A stretch of 46,859 nucleotides of DNA, taken from Oscillatoria sp. SIO1A7. Lineage in GTDB: Bacteria; Cyanobacteriota; Cyanobacteriia; Cyanobacteriales; Laspinemataceae. Positions 16,701 through 25,101 of this stretch are shown one piece after another. Within the stretch, counting starts at the first letter, position 1. Every line of letters begins with the position of its first letter. The notes under the pieces are model-generated. The model did no database searches. It was not told the DNA's origin and saw nothing but the letters and a program-made list of their open reading frames with translations. The translations under genes and the position numbers were made by a program. The DNA lies in the NCBI GenBank assembly GCA_010672965.1, contig JAAHFN010000058.1, forward strand, positions 1 to 46,859, in the 5' to 3' direction.

Positions 16701-18716
16701 ACTGGGGAGCCCAACGACAGGCTCAGGGCGAACGGGGGGGGACCGGGGGTGACTGGGGAGCCCAACGACCGGCTCAGGGCGAACGGGGGGGGACCGTGGG
16801 TGACCGGGGGACTTGGGGACTTGGGGACCGGGAGAATGCCATTCGCCCCTACACCTGCGAGTGCCGTTGGCGGTTTGTCCGGGCGAATCCCATTCTCCCC
16901 TACATCTGCGACATCTGCGACATCTGCGACACCTGCGACATCTGCGACACCTGCGACACCTGCGACACCTCCCACACTTCCCACACCTCCCACACCTCCC
17001 ACACCCAGATATCGGAGGTTGCCGGTTGAGGCTCGGGGATGGGTGGAGGACGATCGCGGTAAAATTATGCTGACTGCAAATCCTCCGGGGCTGGCGATTC
17101 ACGGTGCTTGGTCGAACGAGCTTGGCTGCAATACTCCGGCGAGCAACAGTTTATCGAATCCTTTGAACGCTGTAAATGATTCTCTTCCCAGGAGTATAAA
17201 AGTGCGGCGGTTTCGGATTGAGGGCAATACGGCATTGAGCGATGGAGAACTAATCGAAGAACTGAAGCATTTTTTAAATAAACCGCTTTCTTTTCCGGAA
17301 CTGCTGGAATCCCGTTCCCTAGTAACAAAACTCTATACCGAGGCAGGGTATATCACTTCCGGGGCTCTGATTCCCGAGCAAGCTTTCGAGGATGGTACGA
17401 TAACAATCCAAGTAGTGGAGGGGAATTTAGAGGAAATAGGTGCTACGGCTTCGAGGGGATCTGAGGAAAACTATATTAAGAGCCGCTTGGCAAGAACGAT
17501 AGAAAATCCGGTGAATCGAGTGCAGCTTTTGGGAGCGTTGCAATGGCTGCGAGAAGACCCCGCTATAAAGAACGTCCAGGCGGAACTGTCTCCGGGGGTT
17601 GGAGGCGGGACGAGCATTCTAGATCTAAACATCGTCGAGGCCAACCCCTGGCAGGGGGAGGTGAGCTTGGATAACGGTCGCGCCCCGAGCGTGGGCTCTT
17701 TCCGGCGCGGGGCAAGGCTCGGTTATAAAAATCTATGGCGCTTCGGCGATCGCCTCGGCCTCGCCTATAGCAATACTGACGGCAGCAATAGTTTTGATTT
17801 TCGCTATGCAGTGCCGGTCAACTCTAGCAACGGCAGCACTTTAGAGCTGGCTTACAGCAATGCTTCGAGCGATGTGGTAGAACCGCCTTTCGATCGCATA
17901 GATTTAGCCGCCGACTCCCGAAGCTACGCGGTGACTTACCGCCAGCCGTTGTTGCAACGAATCCGGCCAATCGAACAGGGAAGCGATCGCTCTTTTCGAG
18001 AAGAATTTGCCTTGGGAATAGGAGCGAGCCGCCGGGAAAGCCAGACTTCCCTGCTGGGCTTCAACTATCCGGTTTCTCTAGGAGCAGACGACGAGGGAAA
18101 AACCCGCATCTCGGCTTTGCGCTTTTTCCAAGACTATACCCGCCAGAAAGACAACGAAGTTTTCGCCGCGCGATCGCAATTCAATCTCGGCATTGGCTGG
18201 CTGGATGCCACGGTCAATGACAGGGAACCGGACAGTCAGTTTTTTAACTGGCGCGGACAGTTGCAGTGGTTGCGCCTGCTGGGCTCGGAACCCTCCGGCT
18301 CTCCCCGGCTTTTGGTTCGTTCCGATATCCAGCTCTCGACAGAACTGGTGCCTTTAGAACAGTTTAGCTTGGGAGGCTTGGGGAGCGCGCGCGGATACCG
18401 ACAGGATGCTTTGCTCGCCGACAATGGTGCTTTTGCCAGCGCAGAACTTTGGTATCCCGTCGCCAATTGGCAAAAAGGGCGATCGCTCGTTTATCTCATT
18501 CCTTTTATAGATACCGGCGCGGCTTGGAATAGCGGCTCGCGACCGAACCCGGACACCAATATTCTGGCTTCGGTGGGTTTGGGCTTGCAACTGGAATGGA
18601 GCGATCGGCTTGTTGCCCGCTTGGACTATGGCCTGCCTCTAGTAGAGCTAGATTCCCAAGAGCGAACTTGGCAAGAAAATGGCTTCTATTTTTCGATTCG
18701 GTTTAATCCATTTTGA
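13761..18716 (+). CDS. TPS-domain exoprotein fused to a TpsB/ShlB-type outer-membrane transporter
   Basis: This single 1651-residue frame joins both partners of two-partner secretion. After a signal peptide (FWLASLYCLLAASPVAAQP), the filamentous haemagglutinin TPS domain follows (RANLFFLNPNGIVFGENASL). Next come repeated beta-helix units with GNGGNL, VEISG and ARTSG-type motifs to about residue 850. A low-complexity linker (about 920-1095) has four 17-residue VTGEPNDRLRANGGG-type repeats, then Ser/Ala/Thr/Pro tandem. The C-terminal half is a POTRA-like domain (IKVRRFRIEGNTALSDGEL; YTEAGYITSGALIPEQ) and a beta barrel with the conserved GSARGYR motif and a terminal Phe. The frame is open to 13638, but I prefer the ATG at 13761, directly before the Lys-rich start and signal sequence. 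Normally TpsA and TpsB are separate proteins. The fusion is visible; whether the passenger is cleaved is not. Confidence 0.9.
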   Translation: MSKLRLKTQNSKLKTQNFPKFWLASLYCLLAASPVAAQPILPDATLPENSRVRLENNTFVIEGGTEAGANLFHSFEAFSIPPDRAALFNNAAGIENIFSRVTGGSISQIDGSIGANGRANLFFLNPNGIVFGENASLNLGGSFLATTASAVTFADGSQFGGAEPQAAPLLTVSVPIGLQFGASPGDIVSRSGFGSQSSEVPPSPPPENPSPGNVDLSGFVGSQSPELLPPGPPPENPSPGDIVSQPGFVGSQGSELPPGPPPQNLPVGLQVLPGNSLAIVGGEIDIEGGILTAPQGRIELGAVGENSNVSLTQSGANLTLAYDGVDNFQNIQLSLEALVDASGSRGGDIQLQGKAVDLLERSQIIAETQGNIDGGDITIGAENLTLRQGSTISTSTSESSSGNGGNLIVKASESIEITGDGQDSFSFLGTETFGLGSSGNLNIQTRRLLVGNGAALSASTFAAGNAGNIFIRANDSVEVSEIGSIFSQVDLGATGNGGDLTIETTRLAIQDGGLVSAGTVGLGEGGNLTINASKSVEVTGALSDGSFPSALLTETRGAGDAGDLSITTGRLIVREGQVRAATAGTGQGGNLTANASESVEISGRSPDGLSAAALSVTAIGAGNSGNLTVNTEELTVRDGAAISARTSGEGNGGNIVVSASESVEIIGAANGEPSRLSAGTVGSGAAGSVAVATGRLTVREGAEVGVNGIPEENGAGIEELGAAGNLEVEAEEIFLDEGTLTAETTTGRDSNITLNSDEIRLENGSRITTNALNAATGGNIEIDTDILTAIQDSDITANAQEGSGGRVEIEAVGVFGATANPPLTPPRRGSSNTSDITATSEAGPELDGIVEINSPDVDPTRGLEELEDEAIDTSNPIEENLCQVGGIGNQLTITGRGGIPRPPTAPLVPWIVWQDTSLFWVPEKPVLGDRGSVGGVGSVGSVGPGVTGEPNDRLRANGGGLRVTGEPNDRLRANGGGLGVTGEPNDRLRANGGGPGVTGEPNDRLRANGGGPWVTGGLGDLGTGRMPFAPTPASAVGGLSGRIPFSPTSATSATSATPATSATPATPATPPTLPTPPTPPTPRYRRLPVEARGWVEDDRGKIMLTANPPGLAIHGAWSNELGCNTPASNSLSNPLNAVNDSLPRSIKVRRFRIEGNTALSDGELIEELKHFLNKPLSFPELLESRSLVTKLYTEAGYITSGALIPEQAFEDGTITIQVVEGNLEEIGATASRGSEENYIKSRLARTIENPVNRVQLLGALQWLREDPAIKNVQAELSPGVGGGTSILDLNIVEANPWQGEVSLDNGRAPSVGSFRRGARLGYKNLWRFGDRLGLAYSNTDGSNSFDFRYAVPVNSSNGSTLELAYSNASSDVVEPPFDRIDLAADSRSYAVTYRQPLLQRIRPIEQGSDRSFREEFALGIGASRRESQTSLLGFNYPVSLGADDEGKTRISALRFFQDYTRQKDNEVFAARSQFNLGIGWLDATVNDREPDSQFFNWRGQLQWLRLLGSEPSGSPRLLVRSDIQLSTELVPLEQFSLGGLGSARGYRQDALLADNGAFASAELWYPVANWQKGRSLVYLIPFIDTGAAWNSGSRPNPDTNILASVGLGLQLEWSDRLVARLDYGLPLVELDSQERTWQENGFYFSIRFNPF
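16596..16800. repeat. 51-bp in-frame tandem repeat inside the TPS fusion gene
   Basis: Four units start GTGACTGGGGAGCCCAACGA with a 51-bp period, so each adds 17 residues without a frameshift. The unit contains CGACAGGCTCAGGGCGAACG, a word I recall as a common dispersed bacterial repeat. It is followed (16905-17010) by CACACCTCC and ACATCTGCG tandem words coding for Thr/Pro/Ala/Ser. Confidence 0.92.
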
Positions 18717-18734
18717 AATTATATTAGGGCATTG

Positions 18735-18790
18735 GGCATGGGGAATTGGGAATTGGGAATTGGGAATTGGGAATTGGGAATTGGGAATTA
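18735..18790. repeat. TTGGGAA heptamer tandem repeat
   Basis: About seven copies of GGGAATT follow the TPS fusion stop codon by 20 bp and run into the family B element at 18789. Confidence 0.9.
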
Positions 18791-18941
18791 TAGCGTTTCT
18801 CAAATTGATGTGACCTGTCTGGGCCCGCGCATCCCAATATGAGAGTTGCCGTTAGGAGCCCCGAGATTGTCGCTCATGATGCTGTCGCCCCTACGTTTCT
18901 AGAGCCCGATCCTTTATGACACTTATTTGAGAAACGCTATA
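18789..18941. repeat. Family B element
   Basis: TATAGCGTTTCTCAAATTG at the left and TTTGAGAAACGCTATA at the right bound 153 bp. The interior closely matches the copy at 13224-13376 (GATTGTCGCTCATGATGCTG). The rest of the gap to 19103 holds two copies of GCTTATGCGCTCCCCGGCTA and a GACCGCT heptamer tandem near 19030-19065. Confidence 0.88.
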
Positions 18942-19103
18942 GGCAAAAAAGCTTATGCGCTCCCCGGCTACGGCTGCGCCAACAGCTTATGCGCTCCCCG
19001 GCTACGGCGTAGCTCTTCTGCTTTTAGCATGACCGCTGACCGCTGACCGCTGACCGCTTACCGCTTTCTTAGCTCGGTCTTACGGTCAGGTTTTGAGGGC
19101 AAA

Positions 19104-20672
19104 TTAAATCCAAGAGGGCAACCACATCCGCAGCTTCCAATCTTGGGGCGATAAGGGCAATCCCAGATAAACGGGCATCCAGAAGATAAAGGCAAAAATA
19201 ATTAGCAAGATAATCCCGATCGCAGTGGCACGAACAGATAGCAGGGAACTGCGCAGCGATCGGTCGATAACAAAAGCGATCGCCAACCAAGCAAAGGCGC
19301 AAGAACCCATATATAAATAAAGAAATAAGCAGCGATCGACCGCCGCCCAAGGCAGCCAGTTAGCCAGATAGTTTGCCAGCAAGTAAGAAATTAGGGTGTA
19401 GGGTGTGGGGTGTGGGGTGTGGGGTGTGGGGTGTGGGGTGTAGGGTGTGTGGGGAGTGTGGAAAGTGTGGGAAGTGTGGGAAGGGCTCTGCTGAAAATTT
19501 TCTTCCCTCTCTTTCCTACACCCTACACCCCACACCCTACACCCTTTCCAAGCCCTACACCCTACACCCCACACCCTACACCCTAGTTTTAGCAATAGCC
19601 AAGCTAACAGCCCAATGGCAGCAGTGGAAAACCACCATAAGGCTGGATTGCCCATTGCTAGGACATGGTAGATTTTGGATTCGCCATTGGCAGCAGAAAT
19701 GTTTTGGTAAAAATAGACGACCGGGCGGATCGTTACAGGCCAACCGTACCAAGCAGAGCAATAAGGATGCACGTCTGCTCCGGTTCCTAAATGGCGATGA
19801 TATCCCAGAATTTGTTGGTGAACTTCCCAAAATCTGTATTCTGGATTGAGCTGCAGGTGAGGAATCCAAACTAGGCTATAAACTATTGCGGGGATAATTG
19901 CTAAGTTTATGACTGCGGGCAGAATTGGCAGATAGAAGGGAGGCGGGAGCATTTCGGTTTTGGAACTAATAGCCCTTTTGGGCTTCGTTCGTGTAGCCGC
20001 GCCTTTAGGCGTTAGGCGGCGTTGCGCCCAAGCCGCTGCCCAAACTAGATAGGCTCCGAGGAGAAATCCCAATCCATTCCACTTGACCGCTGCGGCAGCG
20101 CCAAAGTTAATACCCGCAGCTCCTAAGTAAATCCAGCGCCGCTTGCCGGTTATGGCGCATCCGACGAGAAAACAAAGCTGGCCTAAGAGACCAAAGATAA
20201 TGAGATATATATTAAGTAGAGCATAGCGCGATTCGACTAAAAATAAGCCATCTAAGGAGGCAAATAGAGCGGCAAGGAGAGCATAGCTGCGCTGTCGATT
20301 TAATTGATAAGCGATCGCAGCAACAACTAGAGGAATTAAGGAGCCGGTCAAAGCGTTGAGCCAGCGGTAAGTCCAGGGGGAGAGCGGCGAACCGGCCAGG
20401 TTGTTGTGCGGTTCTTGCGGGAAAGGCAGGTGAGTTCCAATCCAAATACCCAGAGCGATCGCATATTTCCCTAGGGGCGGCTGACTGTCAAAAAATTTAC
20501 TTCCGCTCAGATACGAGTTAGCAAATTTAACAAAATAAGTTTCGTCAAAAACCAGAGTATTAAACCGGCTTAGCCCCCAAAAGCGCAGAGCGACGGAAAA
20601 CAAAAATATCCCCGCCATACCCAGCCAAAACCAAGAGGTAGAAAATTTAGATATTTTTTTAAAAGCGAGCAT
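19104..20672 (-). CDS. PMT-family (GT39-like) membrane glycosyltransferase with in-frame minisatellite insert
   Basis: This is a multi-spanning enzyme of the dolichyl-phosphate-mannose-protein mannosyltransferase type, expected to move a sugar from a polyprenyl-phosphate carrier to proteins outside the cytoplasmic membrane. The first helix is followed by the catalytic Asp43-Glu44 in LVFDETYFVKF and by SQPPLGKYAIALG; PMT-like sequence also occurs at VKWNGLGFLLGAYLVWA and FLYLYMGSCAF. Its 522 residues exceed what the core needs. Residues about 363-428 are pure repeat translation ([25 protein letters not shown]) lying between two hydrophobic segments. The insert, 19391-19586, is the GTGTGGGGT minisatellite found elsewhere in the window. 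The frame is kept, so the gene may still function if the loop tolerates the insert. Confidence 0.88.
   Translation of the reverse strand: MLAFKKISKFSTSWFWLGMAGIFLFSVALRFWGLSRFNTLVFDETYFVKFANSYLSGSKFFDSQPPLGKYAIALGIWIGTHLPFPQEPHNNLAGSPLSPWTYRWLNALTGSLIPLVVAAIAYQLNRQRSYALLAALFASLDGLFLVESRYALLNIYLIIFGLLGQLCFLVGCAITGKRRWIYLGAAGINFGAAAAVKWNGLGFLLGAYLVWAAAWAQRRLTPKGAATRTKPKRAISSKTEMLPPPFYLPILPAVINLAIIPAIVYSLVWIPHLQLNPEYRFWEVHQQILGYHRHLGTGADVHPYCSAWYGWPVTIRPVVYFYQNISAANGESKIYHVLAMGNPALWWFSTAAIGLLAWLLLKLGCRVWGVGCRAWKGCRVWGVGCRKEREENFQQSPSHTSHTFHTPHTPYTPHPTPHTPHPTPYTLISYLLANYLANWLPWAAVDRCLFLYLYMGSCAFAWLAIAFVIDRSLRSSLLSVRATAIGIILLIIFAFIFWMPVYLGLPLSPQDWKLRMWLPSWI
19391..19586. repeat. Inverted minisatellite inserted in the PMT gene
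   Basis: The left arm is TTAGGGTGTAGGGTGTGGGG with further GGTGTGGGG words. The right arm is the complementary CTACACCCCACACCCTA set. The centre is GAAAATTTTCTTCCC. It contains no stop in the PMT frame. Confidence 0.9.
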
Positions 20673-20789
20673 AGCAATTGGGCATGGGGCATGGGGCTGG
20701 GAAGCGGTCAGCGGTCAGCTCTCAGCGGTCAGCTAAAGGCACAGAGCAGCAGAGCAGCGATCGCGCCTCTTGGGCATTGGGCATTGGGC

Positions 20790-21060
20790 ATGGTCGATCG
20801 CGGGGACATTACCCCCCTACAAAATATTAGGTATGGATACTTTGCGTAAGTCCTAAGCTTATCGGTAGGAGGCAAAGCTTGTCTATAGTTGTTTGACAAA
20901 TGTTCCATAAATCCCGTAGGGGCAATCCAAAGAGCGATTCTCAGGGGCCCAGACGCTATGCGCCTAAGGCGCGCAGGCTTCGCCAACGCGAACGCCCCGG
21001 TTGGTATGTGGCGGGCACGGGGCGGGCACGGGGGCACCGCCCCTACAAATAGTGAGACTG
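20790..21060. repeat. Truncated family A element and related fragments
   Basis: A right half of family A ends at 20854 (TGCGTAAGTCCT). From 20916 the sequence GGCAATCCAAAGAGCGATTC and CCCAGACGCTATGCGCC is the inverse of the interior of the 6318-6460 copy. This region, between the divergent PMT and NCS2 genes, has no supported ORF. Confidence 0.6.
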
Positions 21061-21110
21061 TTTAACCGGGTTTGATATTAGGCGTAGCTTGCGCGTAGCA
21101 CATAGGGTCC

Positions 21111-21164
21111 CGATGCCCGATGCCCGATGCCCGATGCCCGATGCCCGATGCCCGATGCCCATAG
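21111..21164. repeat. CGATGCCC octamer tandem repeat
   Basis: About seven uninterrupted copies of an 8-bp unit lie 40 bp upstream of the NCS2 permease start, close to its likely promoter, where copy-number change could alter promoter spacing. Confidence 0.92.
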
Positions 21165-21205
21165 GATGTATAGTCTAAATTGTTTTATGCCTGCGACTCC
21201 GAGCG

Positions 21206-22627
21206 ATGTCCCAACGCTATCCCCCGACTCCGCCAACTCCCCAACCGCAGCCAGAGGTAGGTTTCCTTGGTGCGATCGCCAGATTTTTCCAATTTGAGGA
21301 ACGCCAGACGAACTTCCTGACTGAAGCGATCGCGGGAGTTACGACATTTATGACAATGGCTTACATCCTAGTAGCGAATCCAGGGATTTTGTCCCAGGCA
21401 ATTTTTCTGGAGACTTCGGGAGATTTATTCAGCGAATTAGCTATTGCCACCGCCATTGCTTCGGCGATCGCCACTCTCATCATGGCCTTGTGGGCTAACT
21501 ACCCTTTCGCCCTCGCCCCGGGAATGGGACTAAATGCTTTTTTTGCCTTTAGCGTCGTTCTCAAAATGGGCATCGATTGGCGAGTTGCCCTTGCGGCGGT
21601 ACTCTGCGAGGGGATAATTTTCATCCTGCTGACCCTCTCCAATATTCGCAGCGAAATTATCAAAGCGATTCCCTTGTGCCTCAGACAAGCGATCGCCGCT
21701 GGCATTGGCTTATTCCTGGCCTACATCGCCCTTTCTTCGGACCCAAGTAGCGGCGGTGCTGGCATTATTATTGCCGACCCCACCACAAAAACAACTTTGG
21801 CACCTTTTAATCAACCCTCCACCCTAATAGCGATCGCCGGAATTTTAATTACCAGTGCCTTCGTAGCCCGCCGCATCAAAGGAGCCCTGCTCTGGGGAAT
21901 TTTCGCCACTGCGGCCTTGGGCTGGATATTTGGCGTCGCCGCAGCCCCGACAGGAATTGTCGCTTGGCCGGAACTGCCCGTAGATTTAGCCGGACAAGCC
22001 TTCATCGGCATCGGCAAGTTAAGCGCAGAGAACATCTGGGATTTCCTGGCGATCGCATTTGTCTTCATGTTTGTGGACCTGTTCGACACTGTTGGCACCT
22101 TGGCTGGGATAGGCATCCAAGGGGGATATATTAATGAGAAAGGGGAGCTGCCTCGCGCCCGGGAAGCGCTGATGGCAGATGCGATCGGTACTACTGCTGG
22201 CGCTATTTTGGGAACTTCCACCGTCACTACTTATATAGAATCGGCGTCGGGCATTTCTGAGGGGGGTCGCACTGGTTTTACCGCCGCGATCGCAGCCCTT
22301 TTATTTCTCGGCTCCATATTTTTCATCCCCCTTCTCTCGGCAATACCGGCTTTTGCAACCGCACCAGCACTGCTTATGGTCGGCGTTTTGATGATGGGCA
22401 ACGTCAGAACCATTCGTTGGCAAGATCCTGCCGAGTCGATTCCCTCGTTTTTAACTATCCTAATTATGCCTCTAAGTTTCTCCATTGCCGAAGGTCTGGC
22501 GATCGGCTTCATTGCCTATCCTTTAATTAAAACCTTTCAGGGCAAAGCCGGCGAAATTGCAAGCGCCGTCTGGGTTCTAGCTTTTGTCTTCCTACTGCGA
22601 TTCGTCTGGATTGCGATGAGAGGATGA
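21206..22627 (+). CDS. NCS2-family purine permease (AzgA/PbuG-like hypoxanthine/guanine transporter)
   Basis: This is a 473-residue inner-membrane transporter predicted to import a nucleobase such as hypoxanthine, guanine or adenine with protons. After a short Pro-rich cytoplasmic tail (PPTPPTPQPQPE) comes FFQFEERQTNFLTEAIAGVTTFMTMAYI, a hallmark of the AzgA branch. It is followed by APGMGLNAFFAF, the FVDLFDTVGTLAGIG segment and TSTVTTYIESASGISEGGRTG, all conserved in this branch. About 12-14 hydrophobic segments fill the protein, and the length is normal. The substrate cannot be fixed from sequence. It stands divergent from the PMT gene. Confidence 0.92.
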   Translation: MSQRYPPTPPTPQPQPEVGFLGAIARFFQFEERQTNFLTEAIAGVTTFMTMAYILVANPGILSQAIFLETSGDLFSELAIATAIASAIATLIMALWANYPFALAPGMGLNAFFAFSVVLKMGIDWRVALAAVLCEGIIFILLTLSNIRSEIIKAIPLCLRQAIAAGIGLFLAYIALSSDPSSGGAGIIIADPTTKTTLAPFNQPSTLIAIAGILITSAFVARRIKGALLWGIFATAALGWIFGVAAAPTGIVAWPELPVDLAGQAFIGIGKLSAENIWDFLAIAFVFMFVDLFDTVGTLAGIGIQGGYINEKGELPRAREALMADAIGTTAGAILGTSTVTTYIESASGISEGGRTGFTAAIAALLFLGSIFFIPLLSAIPAFATAPALLMVGVLMMGNVRTIRWQDPAESIPSFLTILIMPLSFSIAEGLAIGFIAYPLIKTFQGKAGEIASAVWVLAFVFLLRFVWIAMRG

Positions 22628-22669
22628 AACATGGTGGCGAAAACCGGAGTCTTGGCTGCCAGAGTATTC

Positions 22670-22833
22670 AGGACTTATATCAAGTCAGGTTAAATACTCA
22701 CAGAAAAAATTTTGAATCTCCCGTAGGACGGGCTTCCCGCCTGTCCGGTTGGGCTCTTTAGGACAGGCGGGACGCCCTGTCCTTGCGCAGAAGCTTTTTT
22801 TTGGGGCATTCAAACCGACATGATATAAGTCCT
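22670..22833. repeat. MITE-like element with perfect 13-bp termini (family I)
   Basis: AGGACTTATATCA at the left and TGATATAAGTCCT at the right are perfect inverses. The interior carries a second inverted repeat (AGGACGGGCTTCCCGCCTGT against ACAGGCGGGACGCCCTGTCC). It ends 26 bp before the SLH-GHL10 gene, so that gene's promoter lies in or next to the element. Confidence 0.88.
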
Positions 22834-22859
22834 AGTATTTTCAGGGTTAGGAATTAAAA

Positions 22860-24767
22860 ATGATTAAAAAAATTATAAGGTCATGGAAACGAATCGCTAT
22901 AGCAACTTTGGGCTGGGTTCCGCTGGCGATCGCCTCAAGTTCCCCAGCAGTAGCAGAGAGTAAGTTTAGCGACATCCAAGACCATTGGGCCGCGAGCTGT
23001 ATCGACCTACTAGCACAAAAGAGAATTCTCAATGGCTATCCAGATGGAACCTTTCGCCCGAATGCCTCGGTGACTAGAGCAGAATTTGCCACCTTGCTCG
23101 ATATTGCCTTCCCCGATGCCGAGTCGGTACGCGAGCCGATTAGATTTGTGGATATACCCACGAACTTCTGGGCGGCGCGGCCGATTGAAGCAGTTTATGA
23201 AAGAGGATTTCTTGCCGGTTACTTGGGGAAAATTTTCAACCCCAATCAAAAAATTCCTCGGGTACAAGTCTTGGTAGGTTTGAGCGCTGGCTTAAAATAT
23301 TCTCCCAGCCGGGTTGCCGCAGAAATCTTAGCAGGAGCATTTGAGGATGCTGGGGATATTCCCGAGTATGCTAGAAATGCGATCGCAGCCGCAACGGAGC
23401 GATCGCTAGTCGTCAACTATCCCAACGTTAGCCAATTCAATCCCAATAAAGAAGCAACTCGCGCCGAGGTAGCGGCCTTTCTCTGTCAAACCCTGATAGA
23501 CGGAGGGTCGCCGGTGTTGGCCGAATATGTGGCTCGCCCAGATGCGATCGTGGCCACAACAGACCCGAACCGCACCCCAGGACAGAATCCCGGATCGGAA
23601 ACTAATCCTAACCCCGGGTCGGCAGTAGATCCGATTTCCACCCCAAGACCGAATCCAAAACCTCAGTGGAGGAATATCGGAGAGCTGCGTGGAGTTTGGC
23701 TTACTAATATTGATAGCGATGTTTTGTTTTCTCGCGAAGGCATTGCTAGAGCCATGCAACGTCTGTCTCAGCTCAATTTTAATACCGTTTATCCGGCAGT
23801 TTGGAATTGGGGATATACCCTCTATCCCAGCCAAGTGGCAGAACGAACCTTCGGGCAGAAAATAGAACCAGACCCGGGTTTAAAAGGGCGAGATATCTTG
23901 GCAGAAATTATCCAGCACGGGCGCGATAAAGACTTGCGAGTTATCCCCTGGTTTGAATTTGGCTTCATGGCTCCGGCGGATTCCGAATTGGCAAGGAGTC
24001 GGCCAGAATGGATTACCAATCGCTTCGACGGCACCCAGATAAAAATGGAAGGCGACCACCCTCGGGTCTGGCTCAATCCTTTCCATCCCGACGTACAGCA
24101 GTTTATTTTGGATTTAGTCCTGGAAATTGTTACTAAATACGATGTCGATGGCATCCAATTTGACGACCACTTTGGCCTACCATCGGAGTTTGGTTATGAC
24201 GAATTTACCGTCGCCCTATACAAAAAAGAAAATGGCGGCCAATCTCCTCCCGAAGACCAGAAAGACCCAAAATGGACTCGCTGGCGTGCCAATAAAATTA
24301 CCGAATTCAAAGAGCGCGTCTTTAAGGAAATTAAAGAGCTAAAACAGGATTGTATCATCTCCTTGTCTCCCAACCCCCAGCGTTTTTCCTATGAATTCTT
24401 TTTGGCAGACTGGGAAACCTGGGAACGGCGCGGCTATATAGAAGAACTAATCGTGCAGATCTATCGCGACGATCTGAATATTTTTATTCAGGAATTGGAG
24501 CGACCGGAAGTGGAGGCGGCGCGAACTCATATCCCCGTTGGCATCGGTATTTTATCTGGCCTGAAAAATCGCCCGGTGTCTATGGAACAGATTCAAAAAC
24601 AGTTGGAAGTAGTACGCGAGAAAAAATTTTCTGGCGTTTCCTTCTTCTTTTACGAAAGTCTCTGGAACTGGGCTCCGGTCTCCCCGGAGTCTCGGGAAGC
24701 TGCTTTAGCCGAACTGTTCCCGGAAAAAATAAGCGCTCCCAGTTTAGTCGAGCAGCAGACGGAATAG
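22860..24767 (+). CDS. SLH-domain protein with GHL10 (DUF187-type) glycoside-hydrolase-like domain
   Basis: This is a 635-residue exported envelope protein. A basic N terminus and hydrophobic stretch ending SSPAVAES form the signal peptide. SLH repeats span about residues 35-215 (FSDIQDHWAASCIDLLAQK; LNGYPDGTFRPNASVTRAEF), the type that ties proteins to peptidoglycan-linked polymer or outer-membrane systems. A Pro/Asn linker (about 228-272) follows. Then comes a TIM-barrel glycosidase-like domain (about 275-630) starting GELRGVWLTNIDSDVLFS, with WFEFGFM and the acidic strand end DGIQFDDHFGLP (Asp435/Asp436) as probable active-site region. The substrate is unknown, perhaps a cell-wall glycan. 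The stop is followed directly by a minisatellite. Confidence 0.93.
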   Translation: MIKKIIRSWKRIAIATLGWVPLAIASSSPAVAESKFSDIQDHWAASCIDLLAQKRILNGYPDGTFRPNASVTRAEFATLLDIAFPDAESVREPIRFVDIPTNFWAARPIEAVYERGFLAGYLGKIFNPNQKIPRVQVLVGLSAGLKYSPSRVAAEILAGAFEDAGDIPEYARNAIAAATERSLVVNYPNVSQFNPNKEATRAEVAAFLCQTLIDGGSPVLAEYVARPDAIVATTDPNRTPGQNPGSETNPNPGSAVDPISTPRPNPKPQWRNIGELRGVWLTNIDSDVLFSREGIARAMQRLSQLNFNTVYPAVWNWGYTLYPSQVAERTFGQKIEPDPGLKGRDILAEIIQHGRDKDLRVIPWFEFGFMAPADSELARSRPEWITNRFDGTQIKMEGDHPRVWLNPFHPDVQQFILDLVLEIVTKYDVDGIQFDDHFGLPSEFGYDEFTVALYKKENGGQSPPEDQKDPKWTRWRANKITEFKERVFKEIKELKQDCIISLSPNPQRFSYEFFLADWETWERRGYIEELIVQIYRDDLNIFIQELERPEVEAARTHIPVGIGILSGLKNRPVSMEQIQKQLEVVREKKFSGVSFFFYESLWNWAPVSPESREAALAELFPEKISAPSLVEQQTE

Positions 24768-24872
24768 CGGGGAGTGTGGGGAGGGTGTGGGGTGCTCTTG
24801 TGTGGGGTGTGGGGTGTAGCGGTAGGGTGTAGGGTGCTCTTGTGTAGCGGTAGGGTGTAGGGTAGGGTGTTG
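24768..24872. repeat. G-rich minisatellite
   Basis: GTGTGGGGTG, GTAGCGGTAGGGTGTAGGG and GGTGCTCTTGTGT words fill the 100 bp after the SLH-GHL10 stop, ending in AGGGTGTTGACTCTG, the terminus also seen at 46468. Confidence 0.85.
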
Positions 24873-24975
24873 ACTCTGAGGATTTTCACCCACCTTGCTT
24901 AACAGGGCTGCCTCAAACAGATTATAATCGAAATGGCTCAACTGTGCAGGATTGTACAAACCCCAACGACAGTTT

Positions 24976-25101
24976 ATGCAGTATCTAATGACAGCGATTT
25001 TAGTTGTCGCAAGTTCGCGCTTGCTTGCCGATTCTCAAGCTCGCTCGCCTGAAGCTAATGATTCTCATATTAATGCCAGCTTTACAGTAATAAACATATA
25101 A
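24976..25101 (+). CDS. Possible 41-residue peptide with hydrophobic N terminus
   Basis: An ATG at 24976 opens a frame to TAA at 25101 with a hydrophobic start (MQYLMTAILVVASSRLLAD) and a polar remainder (SPEANDSHINASFTVINI). It resembles a short exported peptide, but there is no clear ribosome binding site and I recognise no family. It could equally be a chance frame. The rest of the 24873-25249 gap is AT-rich leader sequence before the MBOAT gene with nothing else I can support. Confidence 0.2.
   Translation: MQYLMTAILVVASSRLLADSQARSPEANDSHINASFTVINI

Noticed and set aside
16130-17002. 290-residue minus-strand ORF opposite the TPS fusion gene
   Set aside because: It depends on the 51-bp repeat and Thr/Pro tandem lacking stops in reverse; the plus-strand frame has clear domains on both sides.
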